Shown here: positions 8,996-16,856 of the stretch, piece by piece | Layout of the letters: every line of letters starts with the position of its first letter | Position numbering within the stretch: position 1 is the first letter of the stretch | Source: Winogradskyella psychrotolerans | Lineage (GTDB): Bacteria > Bacteroidota > Bacteroidia > Flavobacteriales > Flavobacteriaceae | Reading direction: 5' to 3' | Length of the DNA: 64,000 nucleotides | Assembly: GCF_018860565.1 (NCBI RefSeq) | Contig: NZ_JAHKPS010000009.1 | Coordinates: forward strand, 62,001 to 126,000 | Made by a program: the position numbers and the translations under genes | The notes under the pieces: model-generated | The model's database searches: none | What the model saw: only the letters and a program-made list of their open reading frames with translations | What the model was told of the DNA's origin: nothing

Positions 8996-10222
8996 TTATT
9001 CCAAAAACCGATAGTAGCCACATTTTAAATAGGCTCCTTCTGGAAATGCAATAGGATGGTCTATATCATGTTTGGTTTTTAATTCTGTTTCAAAAAGTCT
9101 TGATTTAGAATTTAAGACTTGAGAGTTTAAATCAAAAAATGCTTGGGCCAATACTCTAGAGGAGCATGATGCTAACACTAAAAGCCCGTTTTTAGCAGTG
9201 AGCTTCTCTCCTAGTTCTGCCAATTGCGCATATTTCTTTTTTGCTAAATCAATTTCAGATTGCTGTTTTGCAAAACTTGGAGGATCTATGACCACCACAT
9301 CATAGGTTTTACCTTTTTGAATTAAAGCTTTCATTTCTACAAAGGCATCACCTGAAATGGTTTTATGTTGACCAGTATAAGCATTTAACTTTCCATTTTC
9401 GCGCGCCATATCTAAAGCCTGTTTACTAATATCTAAACTTGTGACTTCCGTTGCACCCTTTGCCAACGCATGAACAGAGAATCCGCCGGCATAAGAAAAC
9501 ACATCTAATACAGATTTGCCTTTGCTCATTTCTCCAACGCGTCTTCTATTGTCTCTATGATCTAAAAAATAACCTGTTTTATGACCTTTAATAACGTTTG
9601 CAGAAAATTTCACATCATGCTCTACAAATTCAACAACTTCATTGTCTAGCGTACCATAAATCACTTCACCATCTTTTAATGGATGATTTGTACTATTCTG
9701 TAAGCTTCTACTTAAACGCATAACCACAGTTTCAGCTTTTGAAATTTGTTGTAAACTTTTTAAAATAGGTTCTAAATATGGTAACCAAATTTCGGAATAT
9801 AGTTTTACAACTAAAACGGTGTCATATACATCGGCAATTAACCCAGGAAAACCATCATTTTCGCCAAATAATAGACGATAACTATTGGTGTTGGTTTGCA
9901 ATAATTCTAAACGTTTTTCAAAAGCCAATTCTATTTTATGCTGAAAAAAAGCAGCATCAATTTTAACTTTAGTTTCAGCATTATGAATGATTTTAATACG
10001 AATAGGTGAATTAGCATCGTATAAGCCAAAACCAACAACTTTGTTTTTATTTTTACTAAATATAATAGCTAAGTCACCTGTTTTGGCATCATCATTTATC
10101 TTAACAATACTGTTAGAAAACACCCAAGGATGACCTTTAACAACAAATTGTTCGCCTTTAGCGTTTAATTTAACGGCTAAATTTTTAGTATCCTTTTTTA
10201 CGAATGTCATATTGAATGTCAT
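8996..10222 (-). CDS. rlmI: 23S rRNA (cytosine-C5) methyltransferase, RlmI-like
   Basis: A 408-residue PUA + class I SAM methyltransferase. The PUA part is residues ~15-90 (KGHPWVFSNSIVKI). A central domain holds the TGYFLDHRDNRR motif, and the Rossmann part has DVFSYAGGFSVHALAKGA, VTSLDIS, DVVVIDPPSFAKQ and a later ASCSS with the likely catalytic cysteine. RlmI modifies C1962 of 23S rRNA to m5C; the exact site is by family analogy. The second ATG, four codons in (10210), is an equally good start. It stands alone, divergent from the NeuD-like gene. Confidence 0.85.
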   Translation of the reverse strand: MTFNMTFVKKDTKNLAVKLNAKGEQFVVKGHPWVFSNSIVKINDDAKTGDLAIIFSKNKNKVVGFGLYDANSPIRIKIIHNAETKVKIDAAFFQHKIELAFEKRLELLQTNTNSYRLLFGENDGFPGLIADVYDTVLVVKLYSEIWLPYLEPILKSLQQISKAETVVMRLSRSLQNSTNHPLKDGEVIYGTLDNEVVEFVEHDVKFSANVIKGHKTGYFLDHRDNRRRVGEMSKGKSVLDVFSYAGGFSVHALAKGATEVTSLDISKQALDMARENGKLNAYTGQHKTISGDAFVEMKALIQKGKTYDVVVIDPPSFAKQQSEIDLAKKKYAQLAELGEKLTAKNGLLVLASCSSRVLAQAFFDLNSQVLNSKSRLFETELKTKHDIDHPIAFPEGAYLKCGYYRFLE

Positions 10223-10353
10223 AACTATTTTAAGCTAATTGAAAGTAAAGTTTTAAAAAAGGCAAAATAAGCCTAAAAAAACTAAAGATTCATTATTCCA
10301 CAGGTAAAAACGAGCTTGTTTTTACTTATTTATATATTTATAATTTGAATACC

Positions 10354-10361
10354 TATCTTTG
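10354..10361 (+). promoter_or_regulatory. Putative -7 box (TATCTTTG) for the NeuD-CapK pair
   Basis: A full match to TAnnTTTG, 56 bp upstream of the ATG at 10418. The region where a -33 TTG would be expected is TATA-like, so the promoter is at best partly canonical. Confidence 0.4.
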
Positions 10362-10417
10362 TCACAAACAAACCAAATCTATTCTTAGAAACTGTTTCCA
10401 AACCCTATTACAAGTTA

Positions 10418-11083
10418 ATGAAAAACATACTAATATATGGTGCTTCTGGTCATGCAAAAATGATCATAGATATTATTCACAAGAAAAACAACTATATCAT
10501 TAAAGGTTTTATTGACAGTTATAAGCGCAAAAATGAAATGATTAGTGGTTATAAAATTCTTGGTAATTTAGAGCAGCTTTCTAGCATAATAGAAGCGTTA
10601 AATATTGAAGGTATTGTTATTGCTGTTGGAGACAATTTTACAAGACAATCTGCATATTATAAAATAAGAGAGATTGCTCCACAATTACAATTTGTTTCAA
10701 TAATCCATCCTAATGCAGTGATTGCAAATGATGTTATTATTGAAGAAGGTACAGTAATAATGGCAAATGCTGTGATTAATGCAAATGCCAAAGTAGGCAA
10801 ACTAACCATTTTAAATACAGCCTCATCGCTAGGTCACGATTCTAAAATGGCAGATTTCTCTAGTTTAGCATCTGGTGTTACTATTGCTGGTAATGTACAA
10901 ATAGGATTTTGTTCTGCTATTTGTCTTGGTGCATTGGTAATACAGCAAATAACTATAGGAGATAATACGGTTGTAGGAGCTGGTTCTTTAGTTTTAAAAT
11001 CTATAGGTAATTTAAAACAAGCCTTTGGAAGTCCTATTAATACAGTAAAAGGCAGAGCTGTTGATTCTAAATATTTAGGTTAA
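10418..11083 (+). CDS. NeuD/PglD-family sugar O-/N-acyltransferase
   Basis: A 221-residue enzyme. The N-terminal Rossmann-like PglD_N domain has NILIYGASGHAKMIIDII, and the C-terminal half is a left-handed beta-helix of hexapeptide repeats (VIANDVIIEEGTVIMANAVIN, with the catalytic-type histidine in SSLGHDSKM). Such enzymes transfer acetyl or related groups from acyl-CoA onto nucleotide-sugar amines or sialic acid. It is followed after 7 bp by a CapK-like ligase on the same strand. There are no glycosyltransferases nearby, so this pair probably tailors a glycan built elsewhere. Confidence 0.87.
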   Translation: MKNILIYGASGHAKMIIDIIHKKNNYIIKGFIDSYKRKNEMISGYKILGNLEQLSSIIEALNIEGIVIAVGDNFTRQSAYYKIREIAPQLQFVSIIHPNAVIANDVIIEEGTVIMANAVINANAKVGKLTILNTASSLGHDSKMADFSSLASGVTIAGNVQIGFCSAICLGALVIQQITIGDNTVVGAGSLVLKSIGNLKQAFGSPINTVKGRAVDSKYLG

Positions 11084-11090
11084 AATTCAC

Positions 11091-12404
11091 ATGATTTTAA
11101 ATTATACACGTCATAATTTATTTTGGTTATTAGACCGTATAAAAGGAAACACTATAAAAAAACTGTTAAATGAGATAACGTTTTGTATTGAGAATCCTAA
11201 CTCTCTTAAAGCAAAACAAGTTAAAGATGCACATTTAAAACGCTTGATTACCCATTCTGTAAAAACAACACCATATTACAAACCGTTTGGAGATGCAACA
11301 GACATTTCTGATTTCCCTGTAATTAGGAAAACAACAATTCAAGATAATTTTAACGCGTTTCAATCACAAGAATTTAAAGATAAAACTAATTTTAAGGTTT
11401 CTACAAGCGGCTCAACAGGAGTTCCCTTTTTCTTATTTCAAAATAAAAATAAACGCCACAGAAACCATGCGGACGCCATTTATTTTTACAACCAGTCCGA
11501 TTTTAAAATTGGAAATAAATTATACGAACTCGAAGTTTGGCGAGATCACAATAAAAAAGACGCACTTAAATCTTGGTTACAAAATATTGTTCAGTTTGAT
11601 GTTTCTAGACTTACAGAAGATAGAATTAAAACATTTTTAGAACTATTAAAATTAGATAAACAATCTAAAAAAACACTATTAGGCTTTGCCTCTGCTTATG
11701 AAATGATTGCGCAATATTTAGAGAAAAACAATCTCGTATTGAAAGATTTAGGCCTTACTTCTGCTATAGCAAACTCAGAATATTTAAATTCTTACACCAA
11801 AACAACCTTAGGTAAACATCTTAATACGACTGTACTTTCAAGATATTCAAGTGAAGAAATAGGTATTATAGCACAACAAACTATAGATTCTCCAAATTGC
11901 TTTGTAATTAATGAAGCTAGTTACCATATTGAGTTATTGCAATTAGACAATGATTTACCAGCAAAATTAGGAGACTTTGGTCGGATTATAGTTACCGATT
12001 TATTTAATTATGCCATGCCAATAATTAGATACGATACTGGAGATATTGCAAAATTAGGTGAGCATAAAAACGGTATAAAAGTATTTACTCAAATTGAAGG
12101 TCGGAAAATGGATCTTATATACGACTCTAAGGGTAACATGATGTCGTCTTTTGTGGTATATACTAAATTTTATAAATATTATCACTTATTGAAACAGTAT
12201 CAATTCATTCAACAAGGAGAAAAAACATATGATATCAAGTTAAATCTTCAAGGAGACACTTTTCCATTTGAAGATGACTTAATCGCTGATATTAAATCTG
12301 ATTTTGGAGAAGATGCTGTAATACATATTATTTATGTAGATGAAATTCCTGCTTTAGCCTCAGGAAAACGCCGTAAGGTAATTAACAATTATAAGAAGTG
12401 TTAG
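11091..12404 (+). CDS. CapK/PaaK-like adenylate-forming enzyme
   Basis: A 437-residue member of the phenylacetate-CoA ligase/CapK family. An N-terminal helical region (HLKRLITHSVKTTPYYKPF) precedes the nucleotide-binding STSGSTGVPFFLFQ (~residue 103). The downstream part has YSSEEIGIIAQQ, IIVTDLFNYAMPIIRYDTGDIAKLG and the end motif ALASGKRRKVIN. CapK-type proteins occur in capsule and O-antigen clusters and are thought to activate an acyl group as an adenylate; the substrate is unknown. Likely co-transcribed with the preceding NeuD-like gene, and convergent with the ATP-grasp gene, 2 bp between stops. Confidence 0.85.
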   Translation: MILNYTRHNLFWLLDRIKGNTIKKLLNEITFCIENPNSLKAKQVKDAHLKRLITHSVKTTPYYKPFGDATDISDFPVIRKTTIQDNFNAFQSQEFKDKTNFKVSTSGSTGVPFFLFQNKNKRHRNHADAIYFYNQSDFKIGNKLYELEVWRDHNKKDALKSWLQNIVQFDVSRLTEDRIKTFLELLKLDKQSKKTLLGFASAYEMIAQYLEKNNLVLKDLGLTSAIANSEYLNSYTKTTLGKHLNTTVLSRYSSEEIGIIAQQTIDSPNCFVINEASYHIELLQLDNDLPAKLGDFGRIIVTDLFNYAMPIIRYDTGDIAKLGEHKNGIKVFTQIEGRKMDLIYDSKGNMMSSFVVYTKFYKYYHLLKQYQFIQQGEKTYDIKLNLQGDTFPFEDDLIADIKSDFGEDAVIHIIYVDEIPALASGKRRKVINNYKKC

Positions 12405-12406
12405 TC

Positions 12407-13507
12407 TTATTTTAAACCTAAACTCAGGATCTCATCTGTAAATTCGCCAAATAAAGGACCATTTGTAATTTGATGTAAATCTACATCTTGATAATAGGTA
12501 TTGTATTCAATAAAAACAGGTAATTCATTATCGTTAATACCAATATCCCAAGATATAAATTTAAAATATGGCACTTTAGGGTGCATTGTTTTTACCATAT
12601 CTAAAACTTTTGAATAATTAGGTATTTGAAAACCTTTAAAAGAGACATGAGTATGGGTTTCTGTATAAACATTGCCATTTTTAGAATAGCCTTTATGTTT
12701 TAAATTTCCCTTAGGATCAATTCCACAGACAATACCACCTCCAGAAAAATTATCTGTATGATGTCCTGGTTGCCCTATACGTATTACGGAAGATAAAATA
12801 TGTACACCATCTGGCTTAAGATAACTCATTAACCTCAGCGTATTAAGAGATGACGGATTAAGCGCTTTCATAGCAGAACTTTGCGCTACAAGCTCTTGAA
12901 CAATAAAGTCTTTTTTATATAATCTAAACAACTCTATGGTTTCAAGATTCTTATATGTCGTCCTATTATTTTTAATACCAAACGATTCAACCATAATTCC
13001 ATTACCAGAATCAATAGTTGGTTTAATAACAAGGGGGTTATTATGGCTATTACAAACTTTAACTGCAATAGCCTCACTTACAATCTCATTATTTACATAG
13101 TAAAAGCCATTTATATTCTGTACAACTTTTACAGGCTGATTAACCTCTTTAAATAAAGCATAAGACAAATTTTTATCTAATAGCGCTGGCCATTGTCGCA
13201 TTTCGTTAAACTTTGGAGAGATAATGGCACTAAATATATCTTCAGGAATATAATTAGGGTAAAATTCGCCACTTATACTCTTATAATAACTGTGCCAATA
13301 GGTGTTTTGTAAGTTATAGCCTTTGGATTTAAAATAAGCCTTTGCCTGCTGAACTTCTTCTGGTTTTAATTGTGCTGTTTTGTTTTTTCTATTCGTCTCT
13401 TTTATAGCTTTTCTGGTGTTCATTTTTAAATTAAACTCCATAAAACGTTTTTTGAAATTCAAAACATGTGTAATCAATAATCGTTTTAACGAATTATATA
13501 CATTCAT
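12407..13507 (-). CDS. Sugar-transfer associated ATP-grasp protein
   Basis: A 366-residue protein with the ATPgrasp_ST domain (residues ~90-360). It has NPLVIKPTIDSGNGIMVE as the glycine-rich nucleotide loop, FIVQELVAQ, LNTLRLMSYL, SSVIRIGQPG and the metal-binding end FISWDIGINDNELPVFIEYN. Family members are found with capsule and teichuronic acid genes and may join amino acid-like groups to sugars, though chemistry is unproven. It runs convergently into the CapK-like gene, which completes a three-gene tailoring island. A -7 box lies at 13550-13557. Confidence 0.85.
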   Translation of the reverse strand: MNVYNSLKRLLITHVLNFKKRFMEFNLKMNTRKAIKETNRKNKTAQLKPEEVQQAKAYFKSKGYNLQNTYWHSYYKSISGEFYPNYIPEDIFSAIISPKFNEMRQWPALLDKNLSYALFKEVNQPVKVVQNINGFYYVNNEIVSEAIAVKVCNSHNNPLVIKPTIDSGNGIMVESFGIKNNRTTYKNLETIELFRLYKKDFIVQELVAQSSAMKALNPSSLNTLRLMSYLKPDGVHILSSVIRIGQPGHHTDNFSGGGIVCGIDPKGNLKHKGYSKNGNVYTETHTHVSFKGFQIPNYSKVLDMVKTMHPKVPYFKFISWDIGINDNELPVFIEYNTYYQDVDLHQITNGPLFGEFTDEILSLGLK

Positions 13508-13549
13508 TTTAGGTGCTTTTAATTTAAAATCCAGGTGAATATCTCATAC

Positions 13550-13557
13550 CAAACATA
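13550..13557 (-). promoter_or_regulatory. Putative -7 box (TATGTTTG) of the ATP-grasp gene
   Basis: On the minus strand TATGTTTG matches TAnnTTTG, 42 bp upstream of the start at 13507. Confidence 0.35.
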
Positions 13558-13620
13558 GAAATAATTTGAAAGAGTTTTAAATTATGATTCATTTTTAATT
13601 TAAATATATGATAAAAGAAA

Positions 13621-13657
13621 AACGCAACCCATCCTATTTAATATAAGAGATTGCGTT
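13621..13657 (-). terminator. Terminator-like hairpin after the outer-membrane gene
   Basis: A 7-bp stem (13621-13627 with 13651-13657, AACGCAA/TTGCGTT) and a long loop, followed on the minus strand by a broken T-run. It lies 29 bp after the stop at 13687. Confidence 0.5.
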
Positions 13658-13686
13658 CTTCTATGCTACAATATTAAGGACTCTTA

Positions 13687-14739
13687 TTAATTAAGATCCA
13701 ATCTCAAGCCTATTGAAAGGGTATTTATATCTTGAGGGTTATTTTTAAACATAGGACTTACACTATATTTAGCATAAAGACTTAAATCTCTATAACCAAC
13801 GTATGCACTTGGACCAAAACTAATATTATTCATATTAAACCTATCTTGTTGATTTAAGGTTGTTCGCAAACCATTTTCATCATTAAATTTCATAAACTGT
13901 TGTGTATAGATTCTTACTCCTAAATAACCACCTAAACCCATTCTAAAACCACGTTGCGAGCGCAAATAAGACTGCTCTGTTTTACCATGATATTGTGGTT
14001 TTGAAAAGTCTAATTCTAAATGTACAGGTAAACTTACATACATATTTGTAAATCGTGATTTATCAATTTTAAAACCGGCATCTTGCAAAGTTGTTTCGTC
14101 ATTATTAATAACTAAAATAGCGTTATCATGTTCTGGTTTTATTTCATCCGAATATATAGAGAATCCAAATTTAAGATTCCATAGATTAGTAGTTTCTTTT
14201 AGCCTATATTTAAAAGTAAAACCAACTTCTCCAAAACCTAAGGGGTTCACTTTAAATCCGTCTCCATAATACCCTCCGTCGTCATTCAAAGCGGTATGCA
14301 TACCAAATGCAATTACAAATTGTGTTGTAAATCGTTTTTCAATTTTAATTCCACTTATAGAATCTTGATAATAATTTTCTTTAGAAAGTGAGGTAAAAAT
14401 CGGAATGTCTTCCTTCTCTACTTCTTGTTGACCACTAACCTTATCTTTAATTAAAGCCTGTAATTTTTGTTCTTCAATAAAAACAGCTTCATTTATACGT
14501 TTAGCATGGTAACTTGCTAGTCTCTTTTTTTCGACCTCAGCAGCTTCTGAAGTCATCTCGTTTTTTTCAACCTTTTTATCTAGCTTCTTGAGTTCTTTTT
14601 TTAAAGTGCTTTTTTCTGCGGTTGTAATAGAGTCAATTCTAGAAGCGATAATTGCTGCTTTTTCTTCAAAATTTTTAGATTGTGCCATTACATATGACGT
14701 ACAACACAACATGGCAAATATTAAAATTGTATGTTTCAT
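13687..14739 (-). CDS. Outer-membrane beta-barrel protein of ECF sigma operon
   Basis: A 350-residue protein with signal peptide (residues 1-19, ending VMAQS), a charged coiled-coil segment (~25-105, rich in KKLDKKVEKNE), and a C-terminal half of alternating strands typical of PorT/OMP_b-brl barrels (FTTQFVIAFGMH, GYLGVRIYTQQF). It ends in LSIGLRLDLN, fitting a barrel C-terminus. It lies 15 bp after the anti-sigma-like gene on the same strand, so it may be a target or sensor element of that sigma system. Function beyond location is unknown. Confidence 0.75.
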   Translation of the reverse strand: MKHTILIFAMLCCTSYVMAQSKNFEEKAAIIASRIDSITTAEKSTLKKELKKLDKKVEKNEMTSEAAEVEKKRLASYHAKRINEAVFIEEQKLQALIKDKVSGQQEVEKEDIPIFTSLSKENYYQDSISGIKIEKRFTTQFVIAFGMHTALNDDGGYYGDGFKVNPLGFGEVGFTFKYRLKETTNLWNLKFGFSIYSDEIKPEHDNAILVINNDETTLQDAGFKIDKSRFTNMYVSLPVHLELDFSKPQYHGKTEQSYLRSQRGFRMGLGGYLGVRIYTQQFMKFNDENGLRTTLNQQDRFNMNNISFGPSAYVGYRDLSLYAKYSVSPMFKNNPQDINTLSIGLRLDLN

Positions 14740-14754
14740 AATAAGATCGTTTAT

Positions 14755-15531
14755 TTAGGGATTAATGTTATGCTCGTAATTTCTATTAGCAACGGCTTCC
14801 TTTATTCTTTTAAATTCTTTGCCTGCTCTTTTGAAAATACTTTTGTTTTTTTCGTCAAATAATTCCTTTTCCATTTCAAGTAAAAGCTGATGAGAATCCA
14901 AATAAGAATCTGACAACTGTGTTGTATTCTGAATCAAATCTATACCACTATTGTCTTCTGTTGACTCTAAAAGTTGCTCTGCTGTTATGTATTGAAATTG
15001 TTTAGGCGACTTTATAACTGCTAAATCTTCGGTCTCTTTTGGTTTTACAAGGTCTTTTTCTATAGTAATTGTAGAATTTTCTGTTGGTAATTTAACGTCC
15101 TCATCCGTTTGAATGTCTTGTTTTACAATCTTATTTTTAGACCCTATTCCTTTTGGATTTGAAACGACTTTAGACTGTTTTTTTATGTTAAGTTTTTCAT
15201 TAGAACCTTGTGGCTCTTCTAATACGATAGCTTTAGTCTCATCTACAGAATCTGGTAATTTTTGTTGCTGAATTTCTTCTGGTAATTCTTTTTCAAAACC
15301 GATTTCAATAGGTTGTTCTACGACTCCTTGGTTAAATAGTAATTTACCTCCAACAAAGAACAATCCTAAAACTAAAGACGCAGCTACAGCATAATTTAGC
15401 CAAAGTTTTTTCTTCTTTTTAGGCTTAGTGTTTAAAGCCATAATTAAGCGTTCTCTAGCTTCTGAAGATGGCTCTATGCTTCTGTCTTTAAAATTATCTT
15501 GAATTAACTTTTCTATATTATTGGGTTCCAT
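14755..15531 (-). CDS. Probable anti-sigma factor, single-pass membrane protein
   Basis: A 258-residue protein. The cytoplasmic N-terminus (~1-42) includes LIQDNFKDRSIEPSSEARERL, a membrane helix spans ~43-65 (YAVAASLVLGLFFVGGKLLF), and a low-complexity periplasmic domain rich in K, E, Q and T follows. It overlaps the sigma gene by 14 bp, the usual arrangement for sigma/anti-sigma pairs. No zinc-binding HxxxCxxC motif is present, so it is not a ZAS-type anti-sigma factor. Assignment rests on context and topology. Confidence 0.72.
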   Translation of the reverse strand: MEPNNIEKLIQDNFKDRSIEPSSEARERLIMALNTKPKKKKKLWLNYAVAASLVLGLFFVGGKLLFNQGVVEQPIEIGFEKELPEEIQQQKLPDSVDETKAIVLEEPQGSNEKLNIKKQSKVVSNPKGIGSKNKIVKQDIQTDEDVKLPTENSTITIEKDLVKPKETEDLAVIKSPKQFQYITAEQLLESTEDNSGIDLIQNTTQLSDSYLDSHQLLLEMEKELFDEKNKSIFKRAGKEFKRIKEAVANRNYEHNINP

Positions 15532-16084
15532 TGTCTTTAGTATTTAAATTAGCGAGACTACTTTTTAAAAGCTTTTTAGCATGTGCTAACTGCGATTTTG
15601 AAGTTCCTATGCTTACATTTAATAGTTCCGATATCTCTCTATGCTTATAACCTTCAATGACATAAAGATTAAAAATGGTTTTACAACCAATGGGTAGCTG
15701 ATCTACGGCATTTTGTATAATTTCAGAAGTTGAATTATCAGTTATTGAAGCTGGTTGTGAAAAATAGTAATCTCCAATTTCAACCACATTAAATTTATTC
15801 TTCTGAATACGCAAATACGAAATACATTCGCGAACCATAATCCGTCTTAACCAACCTTCAAAACTACCATAAGGTTCGTATTTATTAATATTTATAAATG
15901 CTTTATGAAATGATGTAATCATTACATCCTCTGCAAATTGTATATCTTTAATGTATTGTCTACAAACGCCAAGCATCTTCCCCGAAAAGGTATCATAAAG
16001 TGCCAGTTGAGCTTTTTGGTTGGATTTTTGTGCTAATCCAACCAGCTCACTCACGTTTTGATTTATAGATACTAATTTTGACAT
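15518..16084 (-). CDS. ECF-type RNA polymerase sigma factor
   Basis: A 188-residue sigma-70 family protein with region 2 (YDTFSGKMLGVCRQYI, FAEDVMITSFHKAFIN, YEPYGSFEGWLRRIMVRECISYLR) and region 4.2 (EGYKHREISELLNVSIGTSKSQLAHAKKLLK). First gene of the three-gene operon sigma, anti-sigma, outer-membrane protein (16084 to 13687). Sigma factors of this kind usually respond to envelope signals through the neighbouring anti-sigma protein. Confidence 0.9.
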   Translation of the reverse strand: MSKLVSINQNVSELVGLAQKSNQKAQLALYDTFSGKMLGVCRQYIKDIQFAEDVMITSFHKAFININKYEPYGSFEGWLRRIMVRECISYLRIQKNKFNVVEIGDYYFSQPASITDNSTSEIIQNAVDQLPIGCKTIFNLYVIEGYKHREISELLNVSIGTSKSQLAHAKKLLKSSLANLNTKDNGTQ

Positions 16085-16157
16085 TGTATATGCTGGTCTA
16101 ATTTTTAATTTTGCAAACGGATTTAATTATAAAGTAATGTTTTAATTATGTTCAATT

Positions 16158-16673
16158 TTAAATTCTATATTCAAATATTAAACCGGCATTTAATATACCT
16201 CCTGGCGAAAAACTACTGAAAGTAGAAACAATTCTTAAACCATAATTTAATTTGCTTTTTAAATTGAACGTGGTTTGAATACCTAAATCTATACCCAGCC
16301 CATTGTTATCGTCCTCAAGAATTTTTTTATCAAAATTAATATACGAAAATCCAAATATAGATTCGAGTTTAGTGCTTTCTGATTTTGCAAAATCATAAGT
16401 AACTTGAATGGCGTATTTATCTAATTTGTAATTTGTATCCAATGCTTTACTTCTCATAGTTGCATTTGATATTAATAAGCCAATACCTATGTCATTGCTA
16501 ATAGCATATCCTAAATATGCTTCTAAGTTTTCTCCAGAATCTTTAGCAACCAATTGCTCACTTAATGTAAATCCGAAAGTAAATTTTGATGTATCCGCAT
16601 TCTCATCCTGAGCAGTAACTAAATTAATACTGAAAATTAAAACTAAAATAATAATGTAGTTTACTTTTTTCAT
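16158..16673 (-). CDS. Small outer-membrane beta-barrel protein
   Basis: A 171-residue protein with signal peptide (residues 1-21, MKKVNYIIILVLIFSINLVTA) and a run of amphipathic strands (FTFGFTLSEQLVA, YLGYAISNDIGIGLLIS, YAIQVTYDF, FGFSYINF, YGLRIVSTFSSF) ending LIFEYRI, typical of OmpW/OmpX-like small barrels. No specific family recognised. It lies 73 bp upstream of the sigma operon on the same strand, so it could be in the same regulon. Confidence 0.7.
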   Translation of the reverse strand: MKKVNYIIILVLIFSINLVTAQDENADTSKFTFGFTLSEQLVAKDSGENLEAYLGYAISNDIGIGLLISNATMRSKALDTNYKLDKYAIQVTYDFAKSESTKLESIFGFSYINFDKKILEDDNNGLGIDLGIQTTFNLKSKLNYGLRIVSTFSSFSPGGILNAGLIFEYRI

Positions 16674-16805
16674 AATACTTGTTTTTAAATGATAATTAAT
16701 TTTGTTTAAAGCGCACTTATGTTTTCGCTTCTATTAATAAAAACGCTTTTAAAACAAAAAGGGTTGGATGAGAAATAAAAAAAGTTAAAAATAAATGCAA
16801 ATAAA

Positions 16806-16835
16806 AAAACGCAATCAAATTAATGACCGCGTTTT
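16806..16835 (-). terminator. Terminator after the BspA-type gene
   Basis: A 7-bp stem (16806-16812 with 16829-16835) and a 16-nt loop. Read on the minus strand, the T-run follows the stem. The loop is nearly identical to those at 19585 and 51055 (see findings). Confidence 0.7.
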
Positions 16836-16856
16836 CTCTGTATAAATTTCTAATTA

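Noticed and set aside
14755-15531. Anti-sigma factor of the zinc-binding ZAS type
   Set aside because: The HxxxCxxC motif is absent; only topology and overlap with the sigma gene support the anti-sigma reading.
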